From Aurantiochytrium sp. KH105 (lineage: Eukaryota > Sar > Bigyra > Thraustochytrida > Thraustochytriidae), in the NCBI GenBank assembly GCA_003116975.1, contig BGKB01000156.1:62001-126000 (forward strand): DNA of 64,000 nucleotides, given 5' to 3'. Positions 18,906 through 27,539 of the stretch are shown in pieces (the stretch's first letter is position 1; every line of letters starts with the position of its first letter). Position numbers and translations under genes: made by a program. Below the pieces are notes generated by a model. That model searched no databases and was not told the DNA's origin. It was given only the letters and a program-made list of their open reading frames with translations.

Positions 18906-21900
18906 ATGAAGTCGGCAGGGGAAGCTGATGGGACGCGGCCAGCGTCCGCGGCGGTCTTGGTCCACTGGCTGAACAGCAGTGTTGGGGAGGCTCTGCCGGA
19001 GGCACTTCTCGTGGACCAGGTGGAAGACCTTGACGACGGTGTCTTGCTGTGCAAGCTCGCGTGCCTCGCAAAGCCTGGTATTAGCATTCAGATCATTCAA
19101 GATGTTTTCAACGAACAGGAAGCCATCAAAAATCTTAGCACCGCGATGCGAGTGGCAGCCTCTTTGGACTCAAAGATTGCCCGTGCCTGCGAAGGCTGCA
19201 GAAACCCCGAACGAATCGCACTCACCGCTTTTGGCGGTGACACACGAAAACTGGTGATTGCACTCCTGCGCGTCTTTCGTGATCATCTCCACCAGCCCAA
19301 AAAGAGGCGGAGCTCGATGGCTCGAGGCTCGAAATCAAAGACTTCCGCGCGGTCCTTTGCGCAGTCAAAGACAGAAGCAAGGCAGAAAACGCACGATAGC
19401 AGTCGAATGTTTGCTCGTTCTAGACCATCTTCTCTTCCAATGCGCTCGCCTGATAAGAGTGCCAAGCTTTTACGTGAGCGACCACAATGGAATGGATCTG
19501 TAGCCCTATCTCCATCCGCCTCGGCTAAGGATGCCAAGCTTCAACCAAAAGTTCACAACGACCAAAGTACCGAGGTCTCATCAGTTCGTTTTGTGGCTAA
19601 TGGAGAGCTAGCGAGTGCTCGTAGTAATAACTCCAAATCGAGCGCGTGCGCAGCTGACGGTCTTAGTCCCGTAAATGCTGGTCTGGTGCTCTCCGCACTT
19701 CGTCGACTGCGTCAGAGTACGTCGGGAGTCACCGCAAGTTACCTCGCATCATTTGATTGGCTGCTGCACGTAGACCACTTGCCACGAATTCTCCGCCGAC
19801 TCGAGCAGGTCGACGTGCCTATTTATGCACCAGCGTCGAGCCCGCCCACGGTATCCGCAATTGACTACGTTGCAGCTGTATTGAGTGATGGAATTCTCCT
19901 TTCAGAGCTAGCGCGAATGAGTGAACCGCGTCTCGGAGCAACTGCGGTAGGAAAGCGGAAGCAGCCTGTTATTGAGAAACTCTTTGTGAGACCTGACGGC
20001 GCCACGGAGAAACTTCTCTTTTACAGAGGCGTGAGTCTCGATCCCCGAACGACAGCTGCCCGCATGAAAAATGTTACAGTCGCACTTGAAAGTTTTCGTG
20101 ACCGTGCGCGGATGAATCATCGACATCTGTATGCGGCAGATGGGATTGTGAAAAAGCAACCGCCGGCTATCGTCTGGGAACTAATTGAGGATCTGCGTCA
20201 GAGTTTACCTCCCGTGGTCGCACGACAGAGCCCGGCAAAACAAAATGTCCATCAACGGAACGCTGCTAAAGTGTCCGTGCCCGACCAGAATCTGCAGCAG
20301 AGTCGTCCTCGGTCCGCGTCCTTGGATATAGGCAGCGTGGACATTGCAGCAGATCACGATCGTCGTGTACGCACCTTTTCATTTCAAACCACCGGGCAAG
20401 CGAATGGTGATGCTTCGAGCTGCGCCGAGCCGCAGGGTTCCTTGCGGAAGCAGCGTCACTCGCACACATCCCAGACAATGAGACAGCTGCCAGCTTGGTC
20501 TCCTCCGCCTCCACCTCAATTGCAAATGCCATCGAGCCCAGTTCATGCAGCGCCACCGGGCACGCTGGGCTCTGAGGAAATTGCAGCGCTTGCCTCATGG
20601 CTTCGCGATCTCGGCCTCCACGTGCCCGACGACACGCACGATTGCCCTTTACTCGAAGACGTGCGCTTCAATGGGAAGCTGCTTTTGACCCTATTCTCCA
20701 CGCTCAGCGAGGATGCAAAGGCTGCCTATTCCCAATCTGGGTCCCTCCGTCGTCTACAAGGGGCGAAAGTGACTTCTGTTCAGCAGGCAGTAGACTTGGT
20801 TCGAGAAGCGCTTGGCGAGATGCGGACTGCTGTGGCCAAGACGCAACCACGACCAACCTCTTCTCGCGCAGCGCTTATGCAGGCTCTTAAAGCGGATCCT
20901 ACGGAAATAGCCCGTGGTCGCGAGCAAGCCTTTTGGCAACTTATCAAGGCAGTGCATAGGGCATTCTCCAAGATCAAGTGCTCTGCCGATGTTGAACGCA
21001 GACGCGCAAAAGTTGCGCTCCTTGAAACGCGGGAACACGGAGAAGAGGACGTATATTTGGAAACACGCACAGAACGTCTCGATCGCACTTACAAACAAAC
21101 GCGTGACATTGTCCCCAACATTCCAATGACAAGGAACGGTCCTCCAAATTCAAAGGTATCCCTGCGTGATGAGCCACGCTTGACGGAAGGAGGCCTCCTT
21201 CCGTACACCTTGGCGCAGCTAGGTCAGCTTGAGGCCTCGTTACTAGGGTGGCTTCGTCGCCGCGGCATCTTGGAAGAGATTTGTGGGTCAGATGGGTCTT
21301 TCAATTCAATTCTGGGGCCACCACTCTTGCGCAGAGCCTGGGTTGATGGCTCGCTTCTTTTGCGCATCATTGCAACAATTTGCAGCGATAAACCTCTTCG
21401 AGGGCTCGTACTTCCCGCTCACACACCCCAGGTCGAAAAGGCAAATCTAGAGAAGGCGCTCGAGTATCTCCGGCGACACTCGTCAATGGGACGAAGATTC
21501 CTCTTCTCGAGAGATGCATTGTGGGAGTGCGACCGCATGGTTGTCCTCGGGCTCCTCGAAGACTTGCATCGACTCGACGCGGGACTGTTGCCGAGACCAT
21601 CTCGTGTCGTTCCTGGTGAGAGTCCTTTTCTTGGCACCAAGCCGCCGCGCTCGAAAAGAGAACAACCTTCCAAGCAAGGGTCAGAGCAAGAGCTCGCAAA
21701 TGTCGCCCCTGAACTGACGGCGACACCAACGACGTCAGGATCTCGAGGCCGACGACATCCAGATGCTGACATCTGGCCTTCTCCCTTCTCCAGCGATGAT
21801 GTCCTCCTGTACTCGCGTCGGCGTCTCGGGTCATCTGCAAGCTGCGTGTCCATCGCCCCCGAAGAGGATTGCGCATCACCGTGGAAGTCTCTGGTGGCAA

Positions 21901-22391
21901 CGCCGCGCAGCGACATTGTACCGCGACCACGAACTTCGAGTGACTTTAAGAGGAAAAGTGAACATGACGCAAAACCGAGCGCGCTATGGGCCTCGAAAGT
22001 CATCCCGCAAGAACCTGCGCACGCTTTCTCTGAGCTCTCAGCGAGACAGATTGATTCTCTTATTGACTGGGTGAAGCGCACAAGTCCTAAACCTGTGCGA
22101 GGTCTCGACCAACTTCACCAAGGAGAGGCACGAATTCTTGCTTTGAGTGATGGGACCGTGCTCGCAGGCATGGTTGAGAAACTGGAACGCATCCGAGGGG
22201 GTCTCGGTGGCATCCAGCACAAGCCAAAAACTGTTGCAGCGATGCTTGGTAATTTGCGACTTGCGCTGGGCAGACTTCAGAAAAACAAGAGAATGAAGCC
22301 TGACCTCTTGTGGTCTGAGAGAGAACTTGCAGCGGGCAACACGCGAACGTGGCTTGCCCTTCTCGCGGACATGCATCGCGCATATGTGTGA
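18906..22391 (+). CDS. Protein with five calponin-homology-like segments
   Basis: A 1161-residue protein. The same pattern recurs about five times: a helix with a Trp (LVHWLNSS, FDWLLHVD, LASWLRDLGL, LLGWLRRRGI, LIDWVKRTS), then a DG-x-LL or similar helix (DDGVLLCKLA, SDGILLSELA, FNGKLLLTLF, VDGSLLLRII, SDGTVLAGMV), then an amphipathic helix and a closing helix (KLVIALLRVFRDHL, AIVWELIEDL, FWQLIKAVHRAF, VVLGLLEDLHRL, TWLALLADMHRAY). This is the layout of a calponin-homology fold. Approximate segments are 15-125, 255-430, 557-690, 765-895 and 1045-1160, joined by Ser/Pro/Arg-rich linkers. CH domains usually bind actin or microtubules, which suggests a cytoskeletal role (inference). The ATG at 18906 is the first in frame. 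No intron is needed. Confidence 0.72.
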   Translation: MKSAGEADGTRPASAAVLVHWLNSSVGEALPEALLVDQVEDLDDGVLLCKLACLAKPGISIQIIQDVFNEQEAIKNLSTAMRVAASLDSKIARACEGCRNPERIALTAFGGDTRKLVIALLRVFRDHLHQPKKRRSSMARGSKSKTSARSFAQSKTEARQKTHDSSRMFARSRPSSLPMRSPDKSAKLLRERPQWNGSVALSPSASAKDAKLQPKVHNDQSTEVSSVRFVANGELASARSNNSKSSACAADGLSPVNAGLVLSALRRLRQSTSGVTASYLASFDWLLHVDHLPRILRRLEQVDVPIYAPASSPPTVSAIDYVAAVLSDGILLSELARMSEPRLGATAVGKRKQPVIEKLFVRPDGATEKLLFYRGVSLDPRTTAARMKNVTVALESFRDRARMNHRHLYAADGIVKKQPPAIVWELIEDLRQSLPPVVARQSPAKQNVHQRNAAKVSVPDQNLQQSRPRSASLDIGSVDIAADHDRRVRTFSFQTTGQANGDASSCAEPQGSLRKQRHSHTSQTMRQLPAWSPPPPPQLQMPSSPVHAAPPGTLGSEEIAALASWLRDLGLHVPDDTHDCPLLEDVRFNGKLLLTLFSTLSEDAKAAYSQSGSLRRLQGAKVTSVQQAVDLVREALGEMRTAVAKTQPRPTSSRAALMQALKADPTEIARGREQAFWQLIKAVHRAFSKIKCSADVERRRAKVALLETREHGEEDVYLETRTERLDRTYKQTRDIVPNIPMTRNGPPNSKVSLRDEPRLTEGGLLPYTLAQLGQLEASLLGWLRRRGILEEICGSDGSFNSILGPPLLRRAWVDGSLLLRIIATICSDKPLRGLVLPAHTPQVEKANLEKALEYLRRHSSMGRRFLFSRDALWECDRMVVLGLLEDLHRLDAGLLPRPSRVVPGESPFLGTKPPRSKREQPSKQGSEQELANVAPELTATPTTSGSRGRRHPDADIWPSPFSSDDVLLYSRRRLGSSASCVSIAPEEDCASPWKSLVATPRSDIVPRPRTSSDFKRKSEHDAKPSALWASKVIPQEPAHAFSELSARQIDSLIDWVKRTSPKPVRGLDQLHQGEARILALSDGTVLAGMVEKLERIRGGLGGIQHKPKTVAAMLGNLRLALGRLQKNKRMKPDLLWSERELAAGNTRTWLALLADMHRAYV

Positions 22392-22537
22392 CGGGGCTTT
22401 CTCCGTCACGAATCGATGAAGATCGAATAGGAAAAAAATAATAATAAGGTAAACCTTTTCGCCAAGTATTGGTCTCTGGAATGGAAGATTGCCCCGAGTT
22501 GGTGCGCTCAGCTGGTAATGCTGGGACTTGCGATTCT

Positions 22538-24142
22538 TCATTCACCGTGAAAGAGCTTGACGAGTCTAGCGGCCTCAGCATCATCCTTGCCAAGAACATT
22601 TCGGAGGATCTCCTCTGTATGTTCGCCGTAGTGGGGCGGAGCTGAAAATGTGCGGCCCGCCGCGTCGAGGCCCTCATTGCCAGCACCCTTCCAAACAGCC
22701 TGGCGAAGCCCGACGGGCTGGTTGCCCCCAAACTGCTGCAAGTGGTCCTTGTTGGCAAGCTCGTTCTCCGTTGCTGGCCTCGTCACAACAACCTCTCGCG
22801 CCTCGGGCGCATCAAAGGCGGCTGCCATGTCGTTGACGCCGCCACAGGGTACCTTGCGATCAAGCAGCGCGTCAAGAAGCTCCCTACGATCCCACTTGCT
22901 CATCTCTTCGCGCAAAAGCGCATTGAGTTCAACTCGATTCGCGCAGCGTTGAGGGTTCGTTGCAAAGCGCTCATCATCAGCCCACGCGGCTTGGCCCAGA
23001 ACCTCGCACAGAGCGCGGAACTGCGAATTGGTACCAACACCAAGCGTGAGCAGCTCCTCCTCGTTTCGCGTCGGGTATAAAGTACCGTATGGCGCAATAG
23101 AAGGATGATCGCTGCCCATGCGTTGCGGAACAACGCCTTCTTTGAGATAGTTCATGGCTTGGTTGGAGAGGCCTGACACTGCCGATGACATGAGCGAAAC
23201 GTTGACAGCACCGCCTTTGCCGGTCTTCTCACGCCGCCAGAGCTGCAAAAGGATGGCCTGTTTGAGCTGATGTGCCGTCATCACATCGACCAAAGCCACT
23301 GGCATTTTGACGGGCTCACTCTCTGGGGTGCCGTTCATGTATTGGAATCCAGACTCTGCCTGAATGACGGCATCATATCCTGCACGGGGATTGTCGAGTC
23401 CGTAGCCTGTAATTTGAGCGTAGACAAGTCGATCATTCAGAGCGCAGAGCGTCTCGGGATCGACCCCAAGCTTCTCCGCATCGCCTGGTTTGAAGCTCGC
23501 GAGAAAGCAGTCCGCGGATTGCGCGAGCTCACGCAAGACCTTGCGACCGTCTTCGTTGCCAAGGTCGACCACAATACTCTTTTTCCCAAGATTGCACGTG
23601 GAAAAATACGCCGTCACATCCTCTTCGAGAGCTTCTCGTCCAAGTCGCCAGGTGCGTGTCACGTCTCCCTTGGTCCGTGGAGATTCTACTTTGATGACTT
23701 CTGCGCCAAGCTCGGCAAGAAATTGGCCAACGCTAGGGCCTGCAAGTACGTTTGCAACCTGAAAGAGAAGGGGAGGGAGGGTGTGTGTGTGTGTGTGTTT
23801 GGAACCCTCGCATCGTGAGTCTCTGCACCTCATCTTCTACAAAATACATCCCATACATTTCGCAGGTCCTGCAAAAGAGGGGATAGATAATGCATGCAAA
23901 AGATTGAAACTTACCTCCACTACACGCATGCCCTCCATCATGAGCGGCTCATGCTGCTGCGTGCCAAAGTGCCGGCTCTGCTGCTGCTGCTGCTGCTGCA
24001 GAGGGCCTTGACGAGAGGGCGTCGGGATAGCCGCGCCAGTGCTAGTGCTCTCGAGGTGGCCCGACATCACGCAAGCTGTCACAGCCTGCGGCCGCGCCTT
24101 GAGTGCGGAACTCCGCGTATAGCGCAGAGCAGTCCCTAACAT
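22538..24142 (-). CDS. SUGCT: Mitochondrial family III CoA-transferase, SUGCT-like (two exons)
   Basis: Exon 1 is 23915-24142 and exon 2 is 22538-23758; the joined protein has 482 residues. The join restores the family N-terminus: MEGMRVVE from exon 1 runs into VANVLAGPSVGQFLAELG from exon 2. Residues 1-67 (MLGTALRYTRSSALKAR onwards) are Arg-rich without early acidic residues and look like a mitochondrial presequence; a seven-residue Gln run lies within. The likely catalytic Asp is in VALVDVMTAH (about 234). Family knowledge: human SUGCT, of similar length and mitochondrial, moves CoA from succinyl-CoA to glutarate in lysine and tryptophan breakdown. Other CaiB/BaiF family activities cannot be excluded. 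It converges on the CH-repeat gene with a 146-base gap. Confidence 0.88.
23759..23914 (-). other. Spliceosomal intron in the SUGCT-like gene (156 bp)
   Basis: On the minus strand the donor reads GTGGAG|GTAAGT and the acceptor CTTCTCTTTCAG|GTTGC with a pyrimidine tract. It is phase 0. Removing it joins two frames exactly at a conserved family motif. The intron contains a short GT/CA dinucleotide run. Confidence 0.9.
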
Positions 24143-24637
24143 CCTCCCCTGCTCTGTGTCCCGAGCGGTCTAGCCCCGAACGACTCGCGCGTGCGGATGT
24201 CGTCGATGGCGATCGCGATCGTGGTCTGCTTTCTGCTTTGATCTGACCCCTCCCTACCTTACCGCGGTCTCAGTGTCTGCGCAACCCATTTCAAAGTCCG
24301 ATCACGTTGATGCGAGTCCGAACCACGATTTAGCACATCGGAGCGACCCCGACTCCAGCGCGGACGAACAAGGAGAAGATCGAGAGCAAGACCAAGGCGA
24401 AGGACATCAAAAGAAAGGCGATGACAGACAGCGAGCAATGCTTGAAAGAGAGTGTTGCTGCGTGCGTGGCCAGTTGGAAAAAGGCACACGTGCTTGAGCA
24501 GAGCCTCCGTAGGGCGGCGGCGCGGACCCGTTGAACGGATACTACACTTTGGCATTGTGCGCCTGCAAGTGGGAAAAAAAATTAAGCAAAGGTTCGCATC
24601 GCAGGCTGTGGCACGTGCAGACGCAGAACGAAGAAAG
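24143..24637. other. Divergent intergenic region
   Basis: The 495 bases lie between the SUGCT-like gene and the Tudor-like gene. I see no gene. The frame of the Tudor-like gene stays open into the region but has no upstream ATG. An A-rich leader lies about 60 bases before the Tudor-like start. Confidence 0.5.
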
Positions 24638-26542
24638 ATGGCGATGCGAGCGCGGAGCTTGCGGTCATGGGCGCAGGACTACAGCATCGAGGTCCTGCCG
24701 AGCCCGCAGGCGCGAGACAAGGAGAGCGCACAAAGGCGCGAGAGTAAATTTAATCTGCGCCGGTCGTCTTCTTCGCGAGGGAGCAGCATCAAAGGAGGTG
24801 GCGCGGGCGCAAAGACCGAGTCCAAGGAAGAGAGCTTGGTGACGCAATTTTGCGTGGGTGATGCTGTCGAGACGCGGCAGGGTCTCACGCGATGGCAGCC
24901 TGCCAAAGTTCAGCGCGTGAACGCAGATGGGAAAGTCTACGACATACGTCTTGACTCCGGCGATGTCCAATTTGCCGTCGCAGCAGATATGCTACGAAGA
25001 CCTTGCTCTAGCCAAGACAAGACAGAGACGCTCATCCAGGCGCTCAGCACGTGCGCGAGAAAACACTTTGCAGACTTCACCGATACAGAACAGCGCGCAA
25101 TTCTCGCGCACCTGTCGCACCTCGGTGCGGCCGTATTCAAAGATCGGAAACCAAAGCTCAAGAAACCCCCTCCACCGCCACCGGGCCCCCCACCAGCCGG
25201 CAATGTCAAGAAGGACCGCCCCCCACCACAAGGGCGACCCAAAGTTCTTGGAAAACCGCCTCCAGCCCGGAAACCGCAAATCGAGCCAAACGACAACGAA
25301 CGAGAGGAGTCCGGTAAGCGCCAGAGCTTTACAGTTCGTAAAAGCGATGTTGACTCGGGTGCATGGCTGCAACTCGAGATATGCCTCTCATCCTGTGTAG
25401 CTGCTGCAATACCAAATCTCCCGCTACATCTTGTCGATGGAGTAACCAGCAAGTCCTCTGTAAAGATTCTCCGGGACATATCGGTGCCAGCATCGTGGCA
25501 AATTCTTGTCCCCAAGCAAACGTCTTCAAAATCCAATTTATTCCATCTCCGGGCTGGACACACACGGGGTCCGATTATTGCACGGGGAGAGACTGATCCA
25601 GGCCGTGCTGAATGCGAATTTGACTTGCCAAGCGCTCACATCATATGCGCGGAGATCGACATTGACAAGCTCAGAGTTTTCTCACGAACAATGTCGCGAG
25701 CAGGGGTGCACGTAACATATTGCAGACTTTTTGACGATTGTTGTCGTCAATCTATGCGACAAGCAGGCGTCGTTGTCATTGTATTATCGGCTCTCAGCGA
25801 ATCAGATATGCATCTCTCGCAGCAAGTCGACTTCGCCCTGCGCGAATTTCCAGCAAAAGTCCACGTTTGGGTCGAGGAATCCGCGCCACCTTGCGCACTG
25901 ACGACCAAACTGAAGGCGTCCCTGAGCGATGAGCGCTTTGAAAGCGTTAACGCGCCGGCGGGCCCCTTTGCCTTACCACTCGCATGTGACTCACTGCAAA
26001 GTCTGGATGACGACTTGCTTTTACTTGTTTTACCAAGTGTAGAAGTGCCAGCATCATTTCAGCATCGCGACATTGGTGTTCTTCTTCGACAAGGAGAGAT
26101 TGCCCGTCGCAAGTGGCAGCAGGACCAGGAGCAGGAAGAAAACAAGGAAAAGCTTCCCTGTACAGTAGCGTTACTACAAAAGAAGGCACCCTTTTCGCCC
26201 TGCCGAGCAAGCTGGATTCGGCAGGTGGACCCGCGAGCTTTCGTCGAGACCGTGCTACCAGCGCAGAGGCTCTTGCTCGATTTGCTGCAAAGTATCGCCC
26301 GAGAAGACACCGCGCAAAAGTGGAGTCACAAAAGGACTCCACAGCGTTGTAGTTGGCCAGGGAGCCAACACTTGACATGCGAGGAGGCAGTGCTCGTGGG
26401 TCAGGCGTGTCTGCTTGACATTGCAGAGCCAGCGCCCGTGGAAGATGTAGTGCACGAAGGACCACAGCACGTTGCACTTGCGTGGATGACCAGCACACTG
26501 CAAGCGAGCGCCTCCATTCTCAAGCGCCCAGGTGATCCCTGA
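24638..26542 (+). CDS. Tudor-like protein with proline-rich linker and weak TIR-like segment
   Basis: A 634-residue protein of unknown function. After a basic Ser/Arg-rich N-terminus comes a Tudor/Agenet-like segment (about 71-121: CVGDAVETRQGLTRWQPAKV, then YDIRLDSGDVQFAV). A proline-rich linker follows (about 173-213, with PPPPPPGPPP). The segment at about 333-414 (ending FSRTMSRAGVHVTYCRLF, then GVVVIVLSALSESDMHLSQQ) follows the alternating strand-helix pattern of TIR domains, including a VVIVLS core strand. That match is weak and no catalytic Glu can be assigned. The C-terminal third is helical without recognisable motifs. The start ATG at 24638 has a good context (AAGAAAGATGG) and is the first in frame. 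It converges on the YAE1-like gene with 148 bases between stops. Confidence 0.7.
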   Translation: MAMRARSLRSWAQDYSIEVLPSPQARDKESAQRRESKFNLRRSSSSRGSSIKGGGAGAKTESKEESLVTQFCVGDAVETRQGLTRWQPAKVQRVNADGKVYDIRLDSGDVQFAVAADMLRRPCSSQDKTETLIQALSTCARKHFADFTDTEQRAILAHLSHLGAAVFKDRKPKLKKPPPPPPGPPPAGNVKKDRPPPQGRPKVLGKPPPARKPQIEPNDNEREESGKRQSFTVRKSDVDSGAWLQLEICLSSCVAAAIPNLPLHLVDGVTSKSSVKILRDISVPASWQILVPKQTSSKSNLFHLRAGHTRGPIIARGETDPGRAECEFDLPSAHIICAEIDIDKLRVFSRTMSRAGVHVTYCRLFDDCCRQSMRQAGVVVIVLSALSESDMHLSQQVDFALREFPAKVHVWVEESAPPCALTTKLKASLSDERFESVNAPAGPFALPLACDSLQSLDDDLLLLVLPSVEVPASFQHRDIGVLLRQGEIARRKWQQDQEQEENKEKLPCTVALLQKKAPFSPCRASWIRQVDPRAFVETVLPAQRLLLDLLQSIAREDTAQKWSHKRTPQRCSWPGSQHLTCEEAVLVGQACLLDIAEPAPVEDVVHEGPQHVALAWMTSTLQASASILKRPGDP

Positions 26543-26690
26543 AGTGGTGAGACCATCGCAGCAGTATTCCTTCGGCGTAGAGCTCTTTCTTCAAGAAAAG
26601 ATTGTGGGCGTCGTAGTAGCTGTAGTCTAACCAACATAAATCGTCCCGGATTGAAGAAAAGAAAAGCAGAAGCAATGTGGAGGGAGTAGG

Positions 26691-27239
26691 TCACCCTTCT
26701 GCAGGCTCGTTGTCCTCGTCTTCCACGACAGTGGTCATGGAAGGGGCCGTGACGCAGGGGCCGAGATGAGCCTGGAGTTTCCGGAGCGCCGCAGACTTGT
26801 CGACGAGGATTGCCTCGGCTTCGGCCGCGTCATCGAGGCGCTTTTCGGCCGCTACCGCGTAGAGGGCTGCCGACTCTTCTTGCGGCGGCTGGGTCACGAT
26901 ACGAAGTCTGCCCAAAAGTCTGCCGATCTCTGCTGCCTTCACGAAGGCCGGCCCAAAGCCGCTGTCGAAGGCCTCCTCGACGGCCTTGGAAGCGGCCTCG
27001 CTGGCGTCCTCCGCCGCGCGAGACTCCGCCGCGATGCCCTCCTGGACACCGATCGCGCGAAGTCGCCGCTCCAGCGCGGCGAGGTCGCGCGTCTCTGCCT
27101 CCGCCATCCTCTCCCTCGCCGCGCGCGCGCGGATCTTCTGCGCGCCCGCGATGTCGATTTGGCTGGCCGCCCCGCGCCGCTGGCCGCGCCGCGCTTGCGC
27201 CCCTTTCGCGAGGAACTGTTCCACTTGCGCGCCGGCCAT
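26691..27239 (-). CDS. Small helical protein, possibly YAE1-like (deca-GX3)
   Basis: A 182-residue Ala/Arg/Glu-rich protein. Residues 64-110 (GVQEGIAAES, then EAFDSGFGPAFVKAAEIGRL, then LGRL) resemble the YAE1 deca-GX3 region, in which Gly recurs every fourth residue around a GF-x-x-G/A-F core. Family knowledge: YAE1 with LTO1 delivers Fe-S clusters to the ribosome-recycling ATPase ABCE1. Several glycines of the motif are replaced here, so the call is tentative; a generic coiled-coil protein is the alternative. The start at 27239 (MAGAQVEQFLAKG) is the first ATG close to the helical core. It diverges from CPSF2 with a 300-base gap. Confidence 0.6.
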   Translation of the reverse strand: MAGAQVEQFLAKGAQARRGQRRGAASQIDIAGAQKIRARAARERMAEAETRDLAALERRLRAIGVQEGIAAESRAAEDASEAASKAVEEAFDSGFGPAFVKAAEIGRLLGRLRIVTQPPQEESAALYAVAAEKRLDDAAEAEAILVDKSAALRKLQAHLGPCVTAPSMTTVVEDEDNEPAEG

Positions 27240-27278
27240 AACCCACTTGCGCGCCGTCCATAACCCACTTGCGGCCCG
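27236..27278 (+). repeat. Imperfect 22-bp tandem duplication at the YAE1-like start
   Basis: CCATAACCCACTTGCGCGCC is followed by a second, slightly diverged copy. The first copy carries the initiator ATG on the minus strand. Confidence 0.75.
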
Positions 27279-27539
27279 CGAGGCGGGCGCCGAGAGGCGG
27301 CTAGGTGGATGAATAGACAGACGACGGATGATCAGGATCGCAGAGCCCGTTGCAGGCGCGGCAGCGCTCGCGGCGGCGCAGCGCGGAGCGGAGAGCAGAG
27401 CGGCCCGGGGAGAGCGCAGGCGGAGAGCAGCGTGCTCGCGCGAGGTCTGCGCAGCTTCGCTCGCCGTGCAGCACGCACGAGGGGAAGGACCGAAAGCCAC
27501 CCGCCTCGCTTTGGACTTGGCTTGACCGGGCCGAGGGAG
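27240..27539. other. Shared upstream region of the YAE1-like gene and CPSF2
   Basis: This 300-base, very GC-rich region between divergent start codons is the candidate bidirectional promoter. The CPSF2 frame is open through it and contains an ATG at 27309, but the translation there is Arg/Ala/Gly low complexity and is taken as leader. Confidence 0.5.
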
